DNA from: an uncultured SAR116 cluster alpha proteobacterium
Lineage (GTDB): Bacteria > Pseudomonadota > Alphaproteobacteria > Puniceispirillales > Puniceispirillaceae
Reading direction: 5' to 3'
DNA: 64,000 nucleotides
Assembly: GCA_902523435.1 (NCBI GenBank)
Contig: CABYZM010000003.1
Coordinates: 29,291 to 93,290 of the forward strand
A program made the position numbers and the translations under genes. Under the pieces are notes generated by a model that saw only the letters and a program-made list of their open reading frames with translations, was not told the DNA's origin and searched no databases. Below, piece after piece: positions 17,832 through 25,563 of this stretch (positions are counted from its first letter, which is position 1; every line of letters starts with the position of its first letter).

Positions 17832-18338
17832 GTGTATGACTTTAAAACAAATTTGAACGATAACAGGCTTGCCGAAGAGGCAGCCCACGGCCTTGATGGT
17901 GTAATTGATAAAACTGATCCCAAACACAGCAAACATCTATATGGACTGGTAGTGCAGTATGAGGATATTGATGCGGGCGGCATTGTCTATCATTCCACTT
18001 ACCTGAATTTTGCTGAACGGGCTCGTTCAGCCTTGTTACGGACGTCAAAATTTGATGTGCAGTACTGGCTGGCACAAGAAAATCAGGGATTTGTGATAAC
18101 ACATATCGAAACAGATTATCTCAGCCCTGCAAAACTCCATAACCGGCTGATTGTTGAGACTTGCTGTCTGCAGCTAGGCGGGGCATCAGCCTTATTACAA
18201 CAAAACATCAATTCTTTTGACAGAGGCCATATTTTTGCCAGAGTTATGGTTAAAGCTGCTTGGGTCGATATAGAATTAGGGCCACGTAAATTTCCAGAAC
18301 CGCTGCAAATGGTTTTGCGATCTTTCCAGCCCAAGTAG
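17832..18338 (+). CDS. ybgC: Acyl-CoA thioesterase YbgC (hotdog fold)
   Basis: YbgC hydrolyses acyl-CoA or acyl-ACP thioesters and associates with the Tol-Pal system. The hotdog-fold signature VQYEDIDAGGIVYHSTYLNFAERAR, with its catalytic Asp, is intact. The predicted N-terminus of about 35 residues before the fold is longer than in E. coli YbgC, and the GTG start at 17832 lacks a strong ribosome site, so a later start is possible. It lies 24 bases after ruvB and immediately before tolQ, as in most proteobacteria. Confidence 0.88.
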   Translation: MYDFKTNLNDNRLAEEAAHGLDGVIDKTDPKHSKHLYGLVVQYEDIDAGGIVYHSTYLNFAERARSALLRTSKFDVQYWLAQENQGFVITHIETDYLSPAKLHNRLIVETCCLQLGGASALLQQNINSFDRGHIFARVMVKAAWVDIELGPRKFPEPLQMVLRSFQPK

Positions 18339-18450
18339 TAGATAATTACCCCTGCCAACTGCAAAAAGTGGTGATACCTTAAAAACCGTGCCTGAATTGA
18401 ACTAATCATAAAGTTAATCATATGTCTTATCAGCATGTCGTTCGACTGGC

Positions 18451-18476
18451 TGAACCCAATGTGAGCTGAGGGTTCA
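18451..18476 (+). promoter_or_regulatory. Perfect 7-bp inverted repeat in the tolQ leader
   Basis: TGAACCC and GGGTTCA are separated by 12 bases and end 38 bases before the tolQ ATG. It could be an RNA hairpin or a dyad operator. A weak promoter candidate TTGAAC-N18-TATGTC (18397-18426) lies just upstream, so the repeat would fall in the transcribed leader. Function is unknown. Confidence 0.4.
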
Positions 18477-18514
18477 TAGTTAAAGAAAAATAAAGTGAAG
18501 AGAGAGAAAAGATA

Positions 18515-19246
18515 ATGGCAAGTGAACTAAATCTGGCAACTGCTTCAGCACAGGCTCTTGATATGTCTGTGTTTGGCTTGTTTATGATGGCTGATCCGGT
18601 TGTAAAGGCGGTGATGCTGCTGCTTATCGGAGCGTCTGTCTGGTGCTGGGCCATCATTTTTGACAAAATGACACGTATCCGCAGGCAGAAACGAGGTGCA
18701 GAAGAGTTTGATGATTTGTTCTGGTCAGGCGGGTCACTTGATGATTTATATAATAATCTAGGCGATGAGCCAGATAGCGCGCAAGCCAAGGTTTTTGTCT
18801 CAGCAATGAGGGAATGGCGGCGGGCAACTGTAAAAGGGCTGACCTCTGGCTTAAGGGGCGAGTTGAAGTCATCTGTGCTAGCCCGTATTGAACGAAATAT
18901 GTCGCTGACCATCACTCGTGAAATGGACCGGCTGGAACGGGGCATGAATTTTCTGGCCTCCATTGGCTCTGTTTCACCCTTTGTGGGGCTTTTTGGGACG
19001 GTCTGGGGAATCATGAATTCCTTTACCTCAATTGCTGAATCCAAAAATACAAGTTTGGCGGTGGTGGCGCCGGGGATTGCAGAAGCCTTATTTGCTACAG
19101 CACTTGGGCTGCTGGCAGCAATACCTGCTGTGGCTGCCTATAATAAATTTTCCGGAGATATGGATAAAATTGGCACTTCTCTCGATGTTTTTGCGCAGGA
19201 ATTTACCACCTTGCTCGGTCGCCAGCTTGACGAAGGAGGGCAATAG
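18515..19246 (+). CDS. tolQ: Tol-Pal proton channel protein TolQ
   Basis: TolQ forms the inner-membrane proton channel with TolR and energises TolA, helping the outer membrane constrict at division. The 243-residue protein has three transmembrane helices: about 28-48, then the pair containing SPFVGLFGTVWGIMNSF and ALFATALGLLAAIPAVAAYN, the diagnostic TolQ/ExbB motifs. Start: ATG preceded by AAGTGAAGAGAGAG. It opens the tolQ-tolR-tolA run; the TAG stop is 2 bases before the preferred tolR ATG. Confidence 0.96.
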   Translation: MASELNLATASAQALDMSVFGLFMMADPVVKAVMLLLIGASVWCWAIIFDKMTRIRRQKRGAEEFDDLFWSGGSLDDLYNNLGDEPDSAQAKVFVSAMREWRRATVKGLTSGLRGELKSSVLARIERNMSLTITREMDRLERGMNFLASIGSVSPFVGLFGTVWGIMNSFTSIAESKNTSLAVVAPGIAEALFATALGLLAAIPAVAAYNKFSGDMDKIGTSLDVFAQEFTTLLGRQLDEGGQ

Positions 19247-19248
19247 TG

Positions 19249-19692
19249 ATGGGCATAAGGGTGAATATCCAGAAGGCAGGCAGCCGGAGCCGCTCACGTC
19301 ATCGACCCATGGGGGATATAAATGTGACGCCTATGGTTGATGTGATGCTGGTCCTGTTGATCGTCTTTATGGTTACAGCCCCGTTGTTGACAGTCGGCGT
19401 ACCTGTCGATTTGCCAAAGACGCAAGCAGGTCAGGTTAATGCTGACCAAGCCCCGTTGGTGGTCACCATCCGGGAAGATGGTGCCCTGTTTCTTCAGGAT
19501 ACCGAAATTGAACCAGATAAATTGATCCCACGCCTTTCTGCCATAGGCGAGTCCAACAAAGAGGTCCGTATATTTGTGCGGGGCGATAAGAATGTGGCTT
19601 ATGGTGAGGTGCTTGTGTTGATGGGTCGAATTCAATCAGCCGGATTTGAACGTGTTGCGCTGGTTGCTGAGTTACCAGAGGATGATGCCTAA
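19249..19692 (+). CDS. tolR: Tol-Pal protein TolR
   Basis: TolR is a single-pass inner-membrane protein that forms the TolQR stator and carries the proton-binding Asp in its helix. The motif GDINVTPMVDVMLVLLIVFMV, about residues 24-45, includes that Asp (MVDVMLV). A periplasmic domain of about 90 residues follows. The ORF track starts at GTG 19246, but the ATG at 19249 has GAAGGAGGG at better spacing (8 bases), so I use it. The TAA stop overlaps the tolA ATG (TAATG), implying translational coupling. Confidence 0.94.
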   Translation: MGIRVNIQKAGSRSRSRHRPMGDINVTPMVDVMLVLLIVFMVTAPLLTVGVPVDLPKTQAGQVNADQAPLVVTIREDGALFLQDTEIEPDKLIPRLSAIGESNKEVRIFVRGDKNVAYGEVLVLMGRIQSAGFERVALVAELPEDDA

Positions 19693-20726
19693 TGCGAGTT
19701 GAATCAGAATATTCAGCAAAACCAGTTGTGCTGTCGATTCTGTTTCATCTGTGTGTGGTGACAGCAACAATGATTGGCTGGCCTTTTCTGATGAAGCCGG
19801 CGCCAACTGCTCAGCCATTGGTAATTATAGATGTTGTTAAACTTGCGCCGGACACCAATCTGACTGCACAGTCAGGTAAAGCAAAGGCCAGTCCAGAACC
19901 TGAACAAGAAGCGACACGCCGTAAACCGCCGCCTCCACCTCCGCCTCCGCCTCCGCCCACTCCACCATCACTAGCAACTGATAATGTGGCTTCAGCCACG
20001 CCCGCGCCAAAGCCAATATCTCAGACTGCTGAAATTTTGCCTGAAACACCAGAGGCCAAGCCAAAGCCTATTCTTAAGCCTGTTGCTGCTCCAAAACCCA
20101 AGCCGAAATCCAAGATAGCTGATCAATCAAAAACAGTAAGTATAAAAACGCCCATGTCACGACCGAAACGGCCGAAGCCATCAAAGCAAAAACAAGCATC
20201 AGAATTAGCAAAGCAGCTCAATAAGCTTGCTAATAAAAGTCAGCAAAGACAAAAAGCTGATGCGATGAATGGCGTGTTGCAGAATTTGGCAGACGCTCAG
20301 CTGGCAAGAGAGGATCAGAAGACACAGAAGGCGATTGCAAAGCAGGACAGAACCTCGATTGCACAATCTTTGACTGATGCCATTGGCGAAGCCGTCAGAG
20401 CTCCGCAGACTTCATCGATTGCACCGCTTGGGCTGTCAGAGCTAGATCGGTTGCGGTCGCATATCTCTAGTTGTTGGCAGCCGCCTATCGGAGCGAAAGG
20501 GGCGGAACAGCTAAAAGTTGACATTCGAGTAAAGCTTGAAAAAGACGGTTCTGTGAAACAGGCAGAGATTGCGGACCGGCAACGCTATGGGTCTGATGTA
20601 TTGTACCGTGCAGCAGCAAATTCGGCTCGGCGGGCTGTACTAGATTGCCAGCCTTTGCCTTTGCCGCCGGAAAAATACCAATTTTGGAAAGAATTCATCT
20701 TTGGTTTTGATCCAAAATTTATGTGA
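19692..20726 (+). CDS. tolA: Tol-Pal protein TolA
   Basis: TolA spans the periplasm and links the TolQR motor to TolB and Pal. The 344-residue protein has one N-terminal membrane helix (about 12-33), a long Lys/Pro/Ala/Gln-rich charged region (about 60-240) and a C-terminal TonB-like domain with CWQPPIGAKGAEQLKVDIRVKL and LDCQPLPLPPEKY. Unusually, the linker includes 11 consecutive prolines coded by CCN repeats near 19927-19959, then Thr and two more prolines. Such a run should stall ribosomes and need EF-P. Identity rests on domain layout and position, since the middle is low complexity. Confidence 0.92.
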   Translation: MRVESEYSAKPVVLSILFHLCVVTATMIGWPFLMKPAPTAQPLVIIDVVKLAPDTNLTAQSGKAKASPEPEQEATRRKPPPPPPPPPPPTPPSLATDNVASATPAPKPISQTAEILPETPEAKPKPILKPVAAPKPKPKSKIADQSKTVSIKTPMSRPKRPKPSKQKQASELAKQLNKLANKSQQRQKADAMNGVLQNLADAQLAREDQKTQKAIAKQDRTSIAQSLTDAIGEAVRAPQTSSIAPLGLSELDRLRSHISSCWQPPIGAKGAEQLKVDIRVKLEKDGSVKQAEIADRQRYGSDVLYRAAANSARRAVLDCQPLPLPPEKYQFWKEFIFGFDPKFM

Positions 20727-20782
20727 TGTTAACAATGTGCGACAATAATTGATTAACTGAGTGATCTTAAGGTGAGGCAGAG

Positions 20783-22141
20783 ATGGTATTTGATGTGCTG
20801 AGGCAAAAAATAGGTTGGCTGTTCAGCTTGTCATCGGCATGGATGCTAATTTGTGGATTGTTTGCTGTCCCTGCCTTTTCGCAGACATTGCGGCTGGACA
20901 TCACCGAAGGGCAGATTGCCCCTATACCGGTCGCGGTGGCTGATTTCACTGGGCTTGATGGTACGCCCTCAAATGTTGGCAGGCAGATTTCGCAGGTGAT
21001 AGCAGATGATTTGGTAAGTTCGGGCCTTTTCACCGCAATTGATTCGGCTGCATTCATTGCTCCACCAACATCACCGTCTCTGCGTCCGAACTTTTCAAAT
21101 TGGACTCCTTTAGGGGCCAAGGGTCTTGTTGTGGGTTCAGCTTTTGTTGATAGTGACGGGCTGCTGCAGGTTGAGTTTGCTTTGTGGGATGTGGTCTCGC
21201 AACGCCGCATTACTGAGGGGGGTGGGTCAGCTGAACAGGCTGGTGTTAGACGGATTGCGCACCAGATTGCAGACTTTGTGTATGAAGAATTCACAGGTGA
21301 CACTGCCTACTTTGATACCCAGATTGTGTATGTTTCTGAGTCAGGACCAGCGTCCCGCAGGCTCAAGCGATTAGCCATAATGGATCAGGACGGGCATAAT
21401 CATCGGTTTCTGACATCAGGTCTTGACCTTGTGTTAACACCGCGTTTTTCGCCTACAGCGCATGAAATAGCTTATCTTAATTATTTCAATGACGAGCCTA
21501 ATGTTTATCTCCTTGATGTAGCCTCTGGGCGAACGGAAAGGTTGGGCAGCTTTCCTGGCATGACCTTTGCCCCGCGGTTCGGACCAGATGGCAATAAGCT
21601 TATCATGAGTTTGGCTGAAGACGGCCGGACAGATATTTTTGAGATGGATCTGCGCACACAAACCATAACACAACTGACTCAGTCCGCGTCTATTGATACG
21701 TCGCCATCTTATTCGCCGGACGGTAACTTGATAGTCTTTAATTCAGATCGTGGAGGCACCCAACAGCTTTACATCATGCGCAGAGATGGCACAAAGGTAG
21801 AGCGGATTAGCTTTGGTGAGGGTCGTTACGCCACACCAGTCTGGTCACCAAGGGGAGATATAATCGCTTTCACAAAGATTTATAAAGGTGAGTTCTACAT
21901 TGGTGTTATGAATGTTGATGGGTCAGGTGAGCGGCTTCTGGCAAAGGGCTTTCTGGTCGAAGCGCCGACATGGGCTCCTAACGGCCGAGTGCTAAAGTAT
22001 TTCAAGCAGAATCCCACGGCAGAAGATGGAACTGGTGGTGAGACTTATATTTACCGGGTGGATATTACGGGCTTTAATGAGCAACGTGTAGTCACTCCAT
22101 CTTTTGCGAGTGACCCTGCCTGGTCACCATTATTACAGTAA
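20783..22141 (+). CDS. tolB: Tol-Pal periplasmic protein TolB
   Basis: TolB is the periplasmic beta-propeller protein that binds Pal and TolA. The 452-residue precursor has a signal peptide (hydrophobic stretch about 13-32, cleavage likely after AFS). The N-terminal domain follows with [11 protein letters not shown], then six propeller repeats marked by [43 protein letters not shown] and [11 protein letters not shown]. It lies 56 bases after tolA. A 225-base gap separates it from pal; that gap holds a strongly folded element. Confidence 0.96.
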   Translation: MVFDVLRQKIGWLFSLSSAWMLICGLFAVPAFSQTLRLDITEGQIAPIPVAVADFTGLDGTPSNVGRQISQVIADDLVSSGLFTAIDSAAFIAPPTSPSLRPNFSNWTPLGAKGLVVGSAFVDSDGLLQVEFALWDVVSQRRITEGGGSAEQAGVRRIAHQIADFVYEEFTGDTAYFDTQIVYVSESGPASRRLKRLAIMDQDGHNHRFLTSGLDLVLTPRFSPTAHEIAYLNYFNDEPNVYLLDVASGRTERLGSFPGMTFAPRFGPDGNKLIMSLAEDGRTDIFEMDLRTQTITQLTQSASIDTSPSYSPDGNLIVFNSDRGGTQQLYIMRRDGTKVERISFGEGRYATPVWSPRGDIIAFTKIYKGEFYIGVMNVDGSGERLLAKGFLVEAPTWAPNGRVLKYFKQNPTAEDGTGGETYIYRVDITGFNEQRVVTPSFASDPAWSPLLQ

Positions 22142-22247
22142 TCCCAAGTTGTGGATGAAAATTGCGTCTAAGCGAGATTGTTAAATAGTTTTTGGTTGAT
22201 TTTAACCGCATGATATGTTTTGAGTAAGGTCTAGATACATTGCCATA

Positions 22248-22293
22248 ACGCACATCCGAACTTTATTCGGCGGTTTCCAGACCGATGGTGCGT
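22248..22293 (+). promoter_or_regulatory. Compact three-way-junction element in the tolB-pal gap
   Basis: In 46 bases the sequence folds almost completely. The outer stem ACGCACAT pairs with ATGGTGCGT with a single bulged G. Two adjoining hairpins lie inside, CCGAA-CTTTA-TTCGG and CGGT-TTCCAG-ACCG, with no unpaired base at the junction. It ends 73 bases before the pal ATG. A possible promoter TTGAGT-N18-CATAAC (22220-22249) overlaps its left edge. It could be a leader RNA, a processing or termination site, or a small RNA. I do not recognise it as a described family. Confidence 0.5.
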
Positions 22294-22366
22294 GAATTTT
22301 ATTGGGAAGTGAAAAACTGAAATTGCCATCGCTACCAGGTGGATCGACCAGTTGGAGGTCAGAAAA

Positions 22367-22909
22367 ATGATAAAACGTTTATTTACTTTGTTGACAGCAA
22401 CCGCATTTCTAGCGGCTTGTGAGACAGCTTCGACAACAACTGGAGACGTAACTAGTTCAGCTCAAAGCTCATCCACTAATGCCTCAACGACAGCATCTAG
22501 CTCATCAAGCTCTTCTTCTTCTGCCTCTTCTTCAAGTTCAGGGGAAACTGCAACCGCAAGTGTTAAGAGCGAGTTTGCAAAAGTAGGAACTACAGTTCTT
22601 TTTGACTTTGATTCAGCGCAGCTTACCGACTATGCCCAGCGGGTTTTGGATCGCCAGGCGGCATTTATGAAAGCACGCCCAGAAACACGTGTCACGATTG
22701 GCGGTCATGCTGATGAAAGAGGAACACGTGAATATAATTTGGCTTTGGGTGAGCGTCGTGCATCATCTGCACGCGACTATCTTGTCACAAAAGGTGTTAA
22801 TGCCGCTCGTATTCGAATTATTTCATATGGCAAGGAACGTCCGGCAAGTGTTGGGTCAACCGAGGCAGCGTGGCGTCTGAACCGGCGCGCACAAACTGTG
22901 CTTAATTAG
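22367..22909 (+). CDS. pal: Peptidoglycan-associated lipoprotein Pal
   Basis: Pal is an outer-membrane lipoprotein that binds peptidoglycan and TolB. The ORF track begins at a TTG at 22352, but the GGAGG ribosome site lies inside that extension, so the ATG at 22367 is the start. A short signal peptide ends with the lipobox LAAC (acylated Cys). A low-complexity linker with about 30 mostly Ser/Thr/Ala residues follows, then the OmpA-like domain with TVLFDFDSAQLTDYA, GGHADERGTREYNLALGERRA and ISYGKERP. About 180 residues. The Ser-rich linker is longer than usual. A strong terminator follows. Confidence 0.95.
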   Translation: MIKRLFTLLTATAFLAACETASTTTGDVTSSAQSSSTNASTTASSSSSSSSSASSSSSGETATASVKSEFAKVGTTVLFDFDSAQLTDYAQRVLDRQAAFMKARPETRVTIGGHADERGTREYNLALGERRASSARDYLVTKGVNAARIRIISYGKERPASVGSTEAAWRLNRRAQTVLN

Positions 22910-22945
22910 GGCAAGGCCTTTTTAAAATAATGACCAAATTTTAAG

Positions 22946-22981
22946 GGCTTTGTTCTATATTTCGGGACAAAGCCTTTTTTT
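22946..22981 (+). terminator. Strong intrinsic terminator after pal
   Basis: GGCTTTGT pairs perfectly with ACAAAGCC, can extend by a U-G and a C-G pair, and is followed directly by seven Ts, 37 bases after the pal stop. This is the clearest terminator in the window. cpoB, 107 bases further on, therefore needs readthrough or its own promoter. Confidence 0.9.
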
Positions 22982-23087
22982 GAGGTGTTTTTTCACAAAA
23001 ACTTTGACGCCTCATTAGCGCCATTAATCTAACACAAATACGTAAAACTTTTAGAGTAATAAGCATTAAAATGTTCAGAGATTAGCC

Positions 23088-24218
23088 ATGAGAAAATCGT
23101 CCATTTCAGGGGTCACTCTGGTCCTGCTATCGAATACTTTAATCTTTGGGTTTTTGAGTCTTCCATTGCTAGCCCAGGATGGAGGGCGAACGCAAACTGG
23201 TTCATCTGATTTGTCTGCCTTGGTGGCCCGACAGCAATTACGCATGGATACGCTTGAAAGTAGTTTGAAAGATATTCGAGGAACCATTGAGGTGGAATTC
23301 CGTGATATTCGAGTTCAACTTGAACAATTGGCAGCGAGCGCATTAGCTGAACAATCTGAAACCTCGGTTGATGTGAAACAATTTCAGTCTGAAATGACTC
23401 GTTTTGGAGATGCGATCGAAATTTTGAATCAGCGGATCAGCCGAACATTAGAACTAACCTCAGATGTGGAATTTCGCGTCCTACGTCTAGAAAAGAGGAT
23501 GCAGACGCTGATGTCACTCTCTGGCGATGGTTTGACAGAACAGCTTGCCCAGCAGGATGTAACAGCGGCATCACAGCCGCCAGCAGTCAGTATGGGCCGG
23601 GATGCAGATACGGGCGAGACCGTTTGGAAAATTGAAGAAGACAAGCTTAATGCCCAGATGTCTGCTGAGAAAGAGACTGAACAAGTGGAGAGTGCTGAGA
23701 GTGTCGAGTTGAAACAGGAAATAGCCCCTGTGCAGACATTAACAGCCGGCACAAATGAAGAGCCAGAACAAGCTGAAACAGCAGATGATGCAAGGCCCGC
23801 GCCAACAGAGACTGAATATCTTCCCGATACCAGCCCGGAAGAGCAATATCGGTTTGCTCTCGCTCGTGCTCTGCAGAATGACCTTCAGACAGCTGAAAAT
23901 GCCTTTGTAGAATTTACTGCGCTACATCCTGAACATGAACGCGCCGTAGATGCATTGTTCTGGCAGGGACGAGTGCAGTTTATTCAAGGCCAGTATGAAA
24001 AAGCGGCGACGACTTTCTCAAAATTTAACTCGCTCTATTCCTCCGATCCTCGTATTGCTGACACCACACTGTGGATTGCTGAATCTGTAGCAAAGTTTGC
24101 TAATCCGGAACAGGCTTGTGCTATTTATGACAATCTCCTCCAGTTTGTTGATCAGCCGCCGGAAAGTTTTGTTTCCAGACTAGCAGAACTGTCAGCCAGT
24201 GTCGGTTGCCGCAGCTAA
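23088..24218 (+). CDS. cpoB: Tol-Pal coordinator CpoB (YbgF)
   Basis: CpoB is a periplasmic protein that coordinates peptidoglycan synthesis with outer-membrane constriction. The 376-residue precursor has a signal peptide (about 1-30, ending LLAQ), an N-terminal coiled coil (about 45-150) that usually trimerises, and a long acidic Glu/Gln/Thr-rich linker. A C-terminal TPR domain begins at SPEEQYRFALARALQ and includes ALFWQGRVQFIQGQYEKAATTF. The linker of about 100 residues is longer than in E. coli. It is the last gene of the Tol-Pal block; its end overlaps tilS by 20 bases. Confidence 0.92.
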   Translation: MRKSSISGVTLVLLSNTLIFGFLSLPLLAQDGGRTQTGSSDLSALVARQQLRMDTLESSLKDIRGTIEVEFRDIRVQLEQLAASALAEQSETSVDVKQFQSEMTRFGDAIEILNQRISRTLELTSDVEFRVLRLEKRMQTLMSLSGDGLTEQLAQQDVTAASQPPAVSMGRDADTGETVWKIEEDKLNAQMSAEKETEQVESAESVELKQEIAPVQTLTAGTNEEPEQAETADDARPAPTETEYLPDTSPEEQYRFALARALQNDLQTAENAFVEFTALHPEHERAVDALFWQGRVQFIQGQYEKAATTFSKFNSLYSSDPRIADTTLWIAESVAKFANPEQACAIYDNLLQFVDQPPESFVSRLAELSASVGCRS

Positions 24219-25551
24219 AATCAGTCTGACCAATCATCTTGATGACTTGCGCCAGTCAGACCTTTGGATGGAGGGGTATTCTGGCGTACTTGTCGCAGTC
24301 TCAGGCGGGCCGGATAGTTTGGCCTTGGCGCTTGTGGCCGCCGAAATCTGTGTTGAAAAAAAGATAAATTTTGAAGCTGTTGTGGTTGATCATGGCTTGC
24401 GCTCTGAGGCAACAGGAGAAGCAAGCCAAGTAGTTGAGACACTTAAAAGCCGAGGTATTCGCAGTTGTTGTTTGCGCATAACTACCCCTCCGCCATCATC
24501 TGGTAAGCAAGCCTGGGCTCGTGAGCAACGCATGCAACTGTTATGTGACTATGCTCGTCAGACCGCTTCGGCTGTGCTGTTTGCCCATCACTATGATGAC
24601 CAGGCTGAAACAGTGGCGATGCGTCTTGCACGTGGCTCTGGTGTTATGGGCCTGTCGGCAATCGCTGCTGTCCGCATTTATCAGGGAGTGTTGTTCGTTC
24701 GGCCATTTTTGAGTCTGCGCAAATTAGACCTCATTGCCGTTTGTAAAGCTTATAAAGCTAAATATATTACCGACCCATCAAATACAGACCAGGCCTTCGA
24801 GCGGGCACGGGTCCGTGCTTGGCTGCAACAGCCAGATCAAAGGCGTTTACAGCAGCAATTGGTTCATTTGTCCAGTTTGTCTGCCCAACTTTCTGAGCGG
24901 CTGGCGGACGCTCTTGCCGAATGGTGTTCTAAACATATCGTTTTTACCTTGCGTTTACGCGCGCAGATTAACTTTGTAACTTTTTCAGAATTGAATGAAG
25001 CCAAACAGAATTTAATCCTGCGTCATTGTTTGTCAGTCATCGGAGGCCAGCCCTATTCTTTATCCGATAATAGATTGGACCAGACACGAATAAGGCTCGC
25101 AAATGGAACCAGATCAACAGCAGGAGATTGTCTCGTGCAGGGTAATGCTGAACGCATTACAATTATGGCTGAATTTGGTCGCATGCCTGAACCGGAACTG
25201 ACTGTTCAGGCGGGGCGGATTTATTGTTTTGATAAACGCTGGCTGATCCGGACAACAAAAGATGGTGTTATCCGGCGATTGGGGCCTGCAGGATGGGCCA
25301 AGCGCAGCCAGTCATCTAACTTTCAGTCTTTATCTGATTGGACTGCGCGGATGGGGGCGATGATTCCTGTGTTGCATGGTCTTGACGGAAGACGGTACTG
25401 CCCCCATTTCATACAGAGAAGTGTTTTTTATCCGGACTCTGCGTTCAATCCTGCACAACAAGACCCTTCACCAATAAGAACGTTTTGTGCAAGTTGTCTA
25501 CCTTTGGATGGGCCATGTGCAGTGATAAAAACAGACATTAATGACAGATAG
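24199..25551 (+). CDS. tilS: tRNA(Ile)-lysidine synthetase
   Basis: TilS modifies C34 of tRNA-Ile(CAU) to lysidine so that it reads AUA and is charged with isoleucine. The PP-loop ATP-binding motif VAVSGGPDSLALAL is near residue 33, and the second conserved segment FAHHYDDQAETVAMRLARGSG is at about 133. At 450 residues it has normal length for the long TilS form with C-terminal domains. The GTG start at 24199 overlaps cpoB; a start just inside the overlap cannot be excluded. ftsH follows by 12 bases, the widespread tilS-ftsH pairing. Confidence 0.94.
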   Translation: MSVAAAKISLTNHLDDLRQSDLWMEGYSGVLVAVSGGPDSLALALVAAEICVEKKINFEAVVVDHGLRSEATGEASQVVETLKSRGIRSCCLRITTPPPSSGKQAWAREQRMQLLCDYARQTASAVLFAHHYDDQAETVAMRLARGSGVMGLSAIAAVRIYQGVLFVRPFLSLRKLDLIAVCKAYKAKYITDPSNTDQAFERARVRAWLQQPDQRRLQQQLVHLSSLSAQLSERLADALAEWCSKHIVFTLRLRAQINFVTFSELNEAKQNLILRHCLSVIGGQPYSLSDNRLDQTRIRLANGTRSTAGDCLVQGNAERITIMAEFGRMPEPELTVQAGRIYCFDKRWLIRTTKDGVIRRLGPAGWAKRSQSSNFQSLSDWTARMGAMIPVLHGLDGRRYCPHFIQRSVFYPDSAFNPAQQDPSPIRTFCASCLPLDGPCAVIKTDINDR

Positions 25552-25563
25552 AGGCAAAATCTT

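Noticed and set aside
1448-18356. A 14-base match AATTACCCCTGCCA found near 1450 and near 18345
   Set aside because: Several exact 14-mers are expected by chance in 64 kb, and only one copy lies in a hairpin.
22487-22545. Serine-codon repeat tract in pal as a microsatellite or insertion
   Set aside because: It is an in-frame low-complexity linker of the kind common in Pal proteins, with no target-site duplication or frame damage.
24199-24218. The cpoB-tilS overlap as evidence of a frameshift fusion
   Set aside because: Both proteins have complete N- and C-terminal domains; a short overlap is ordinary translational coupling.
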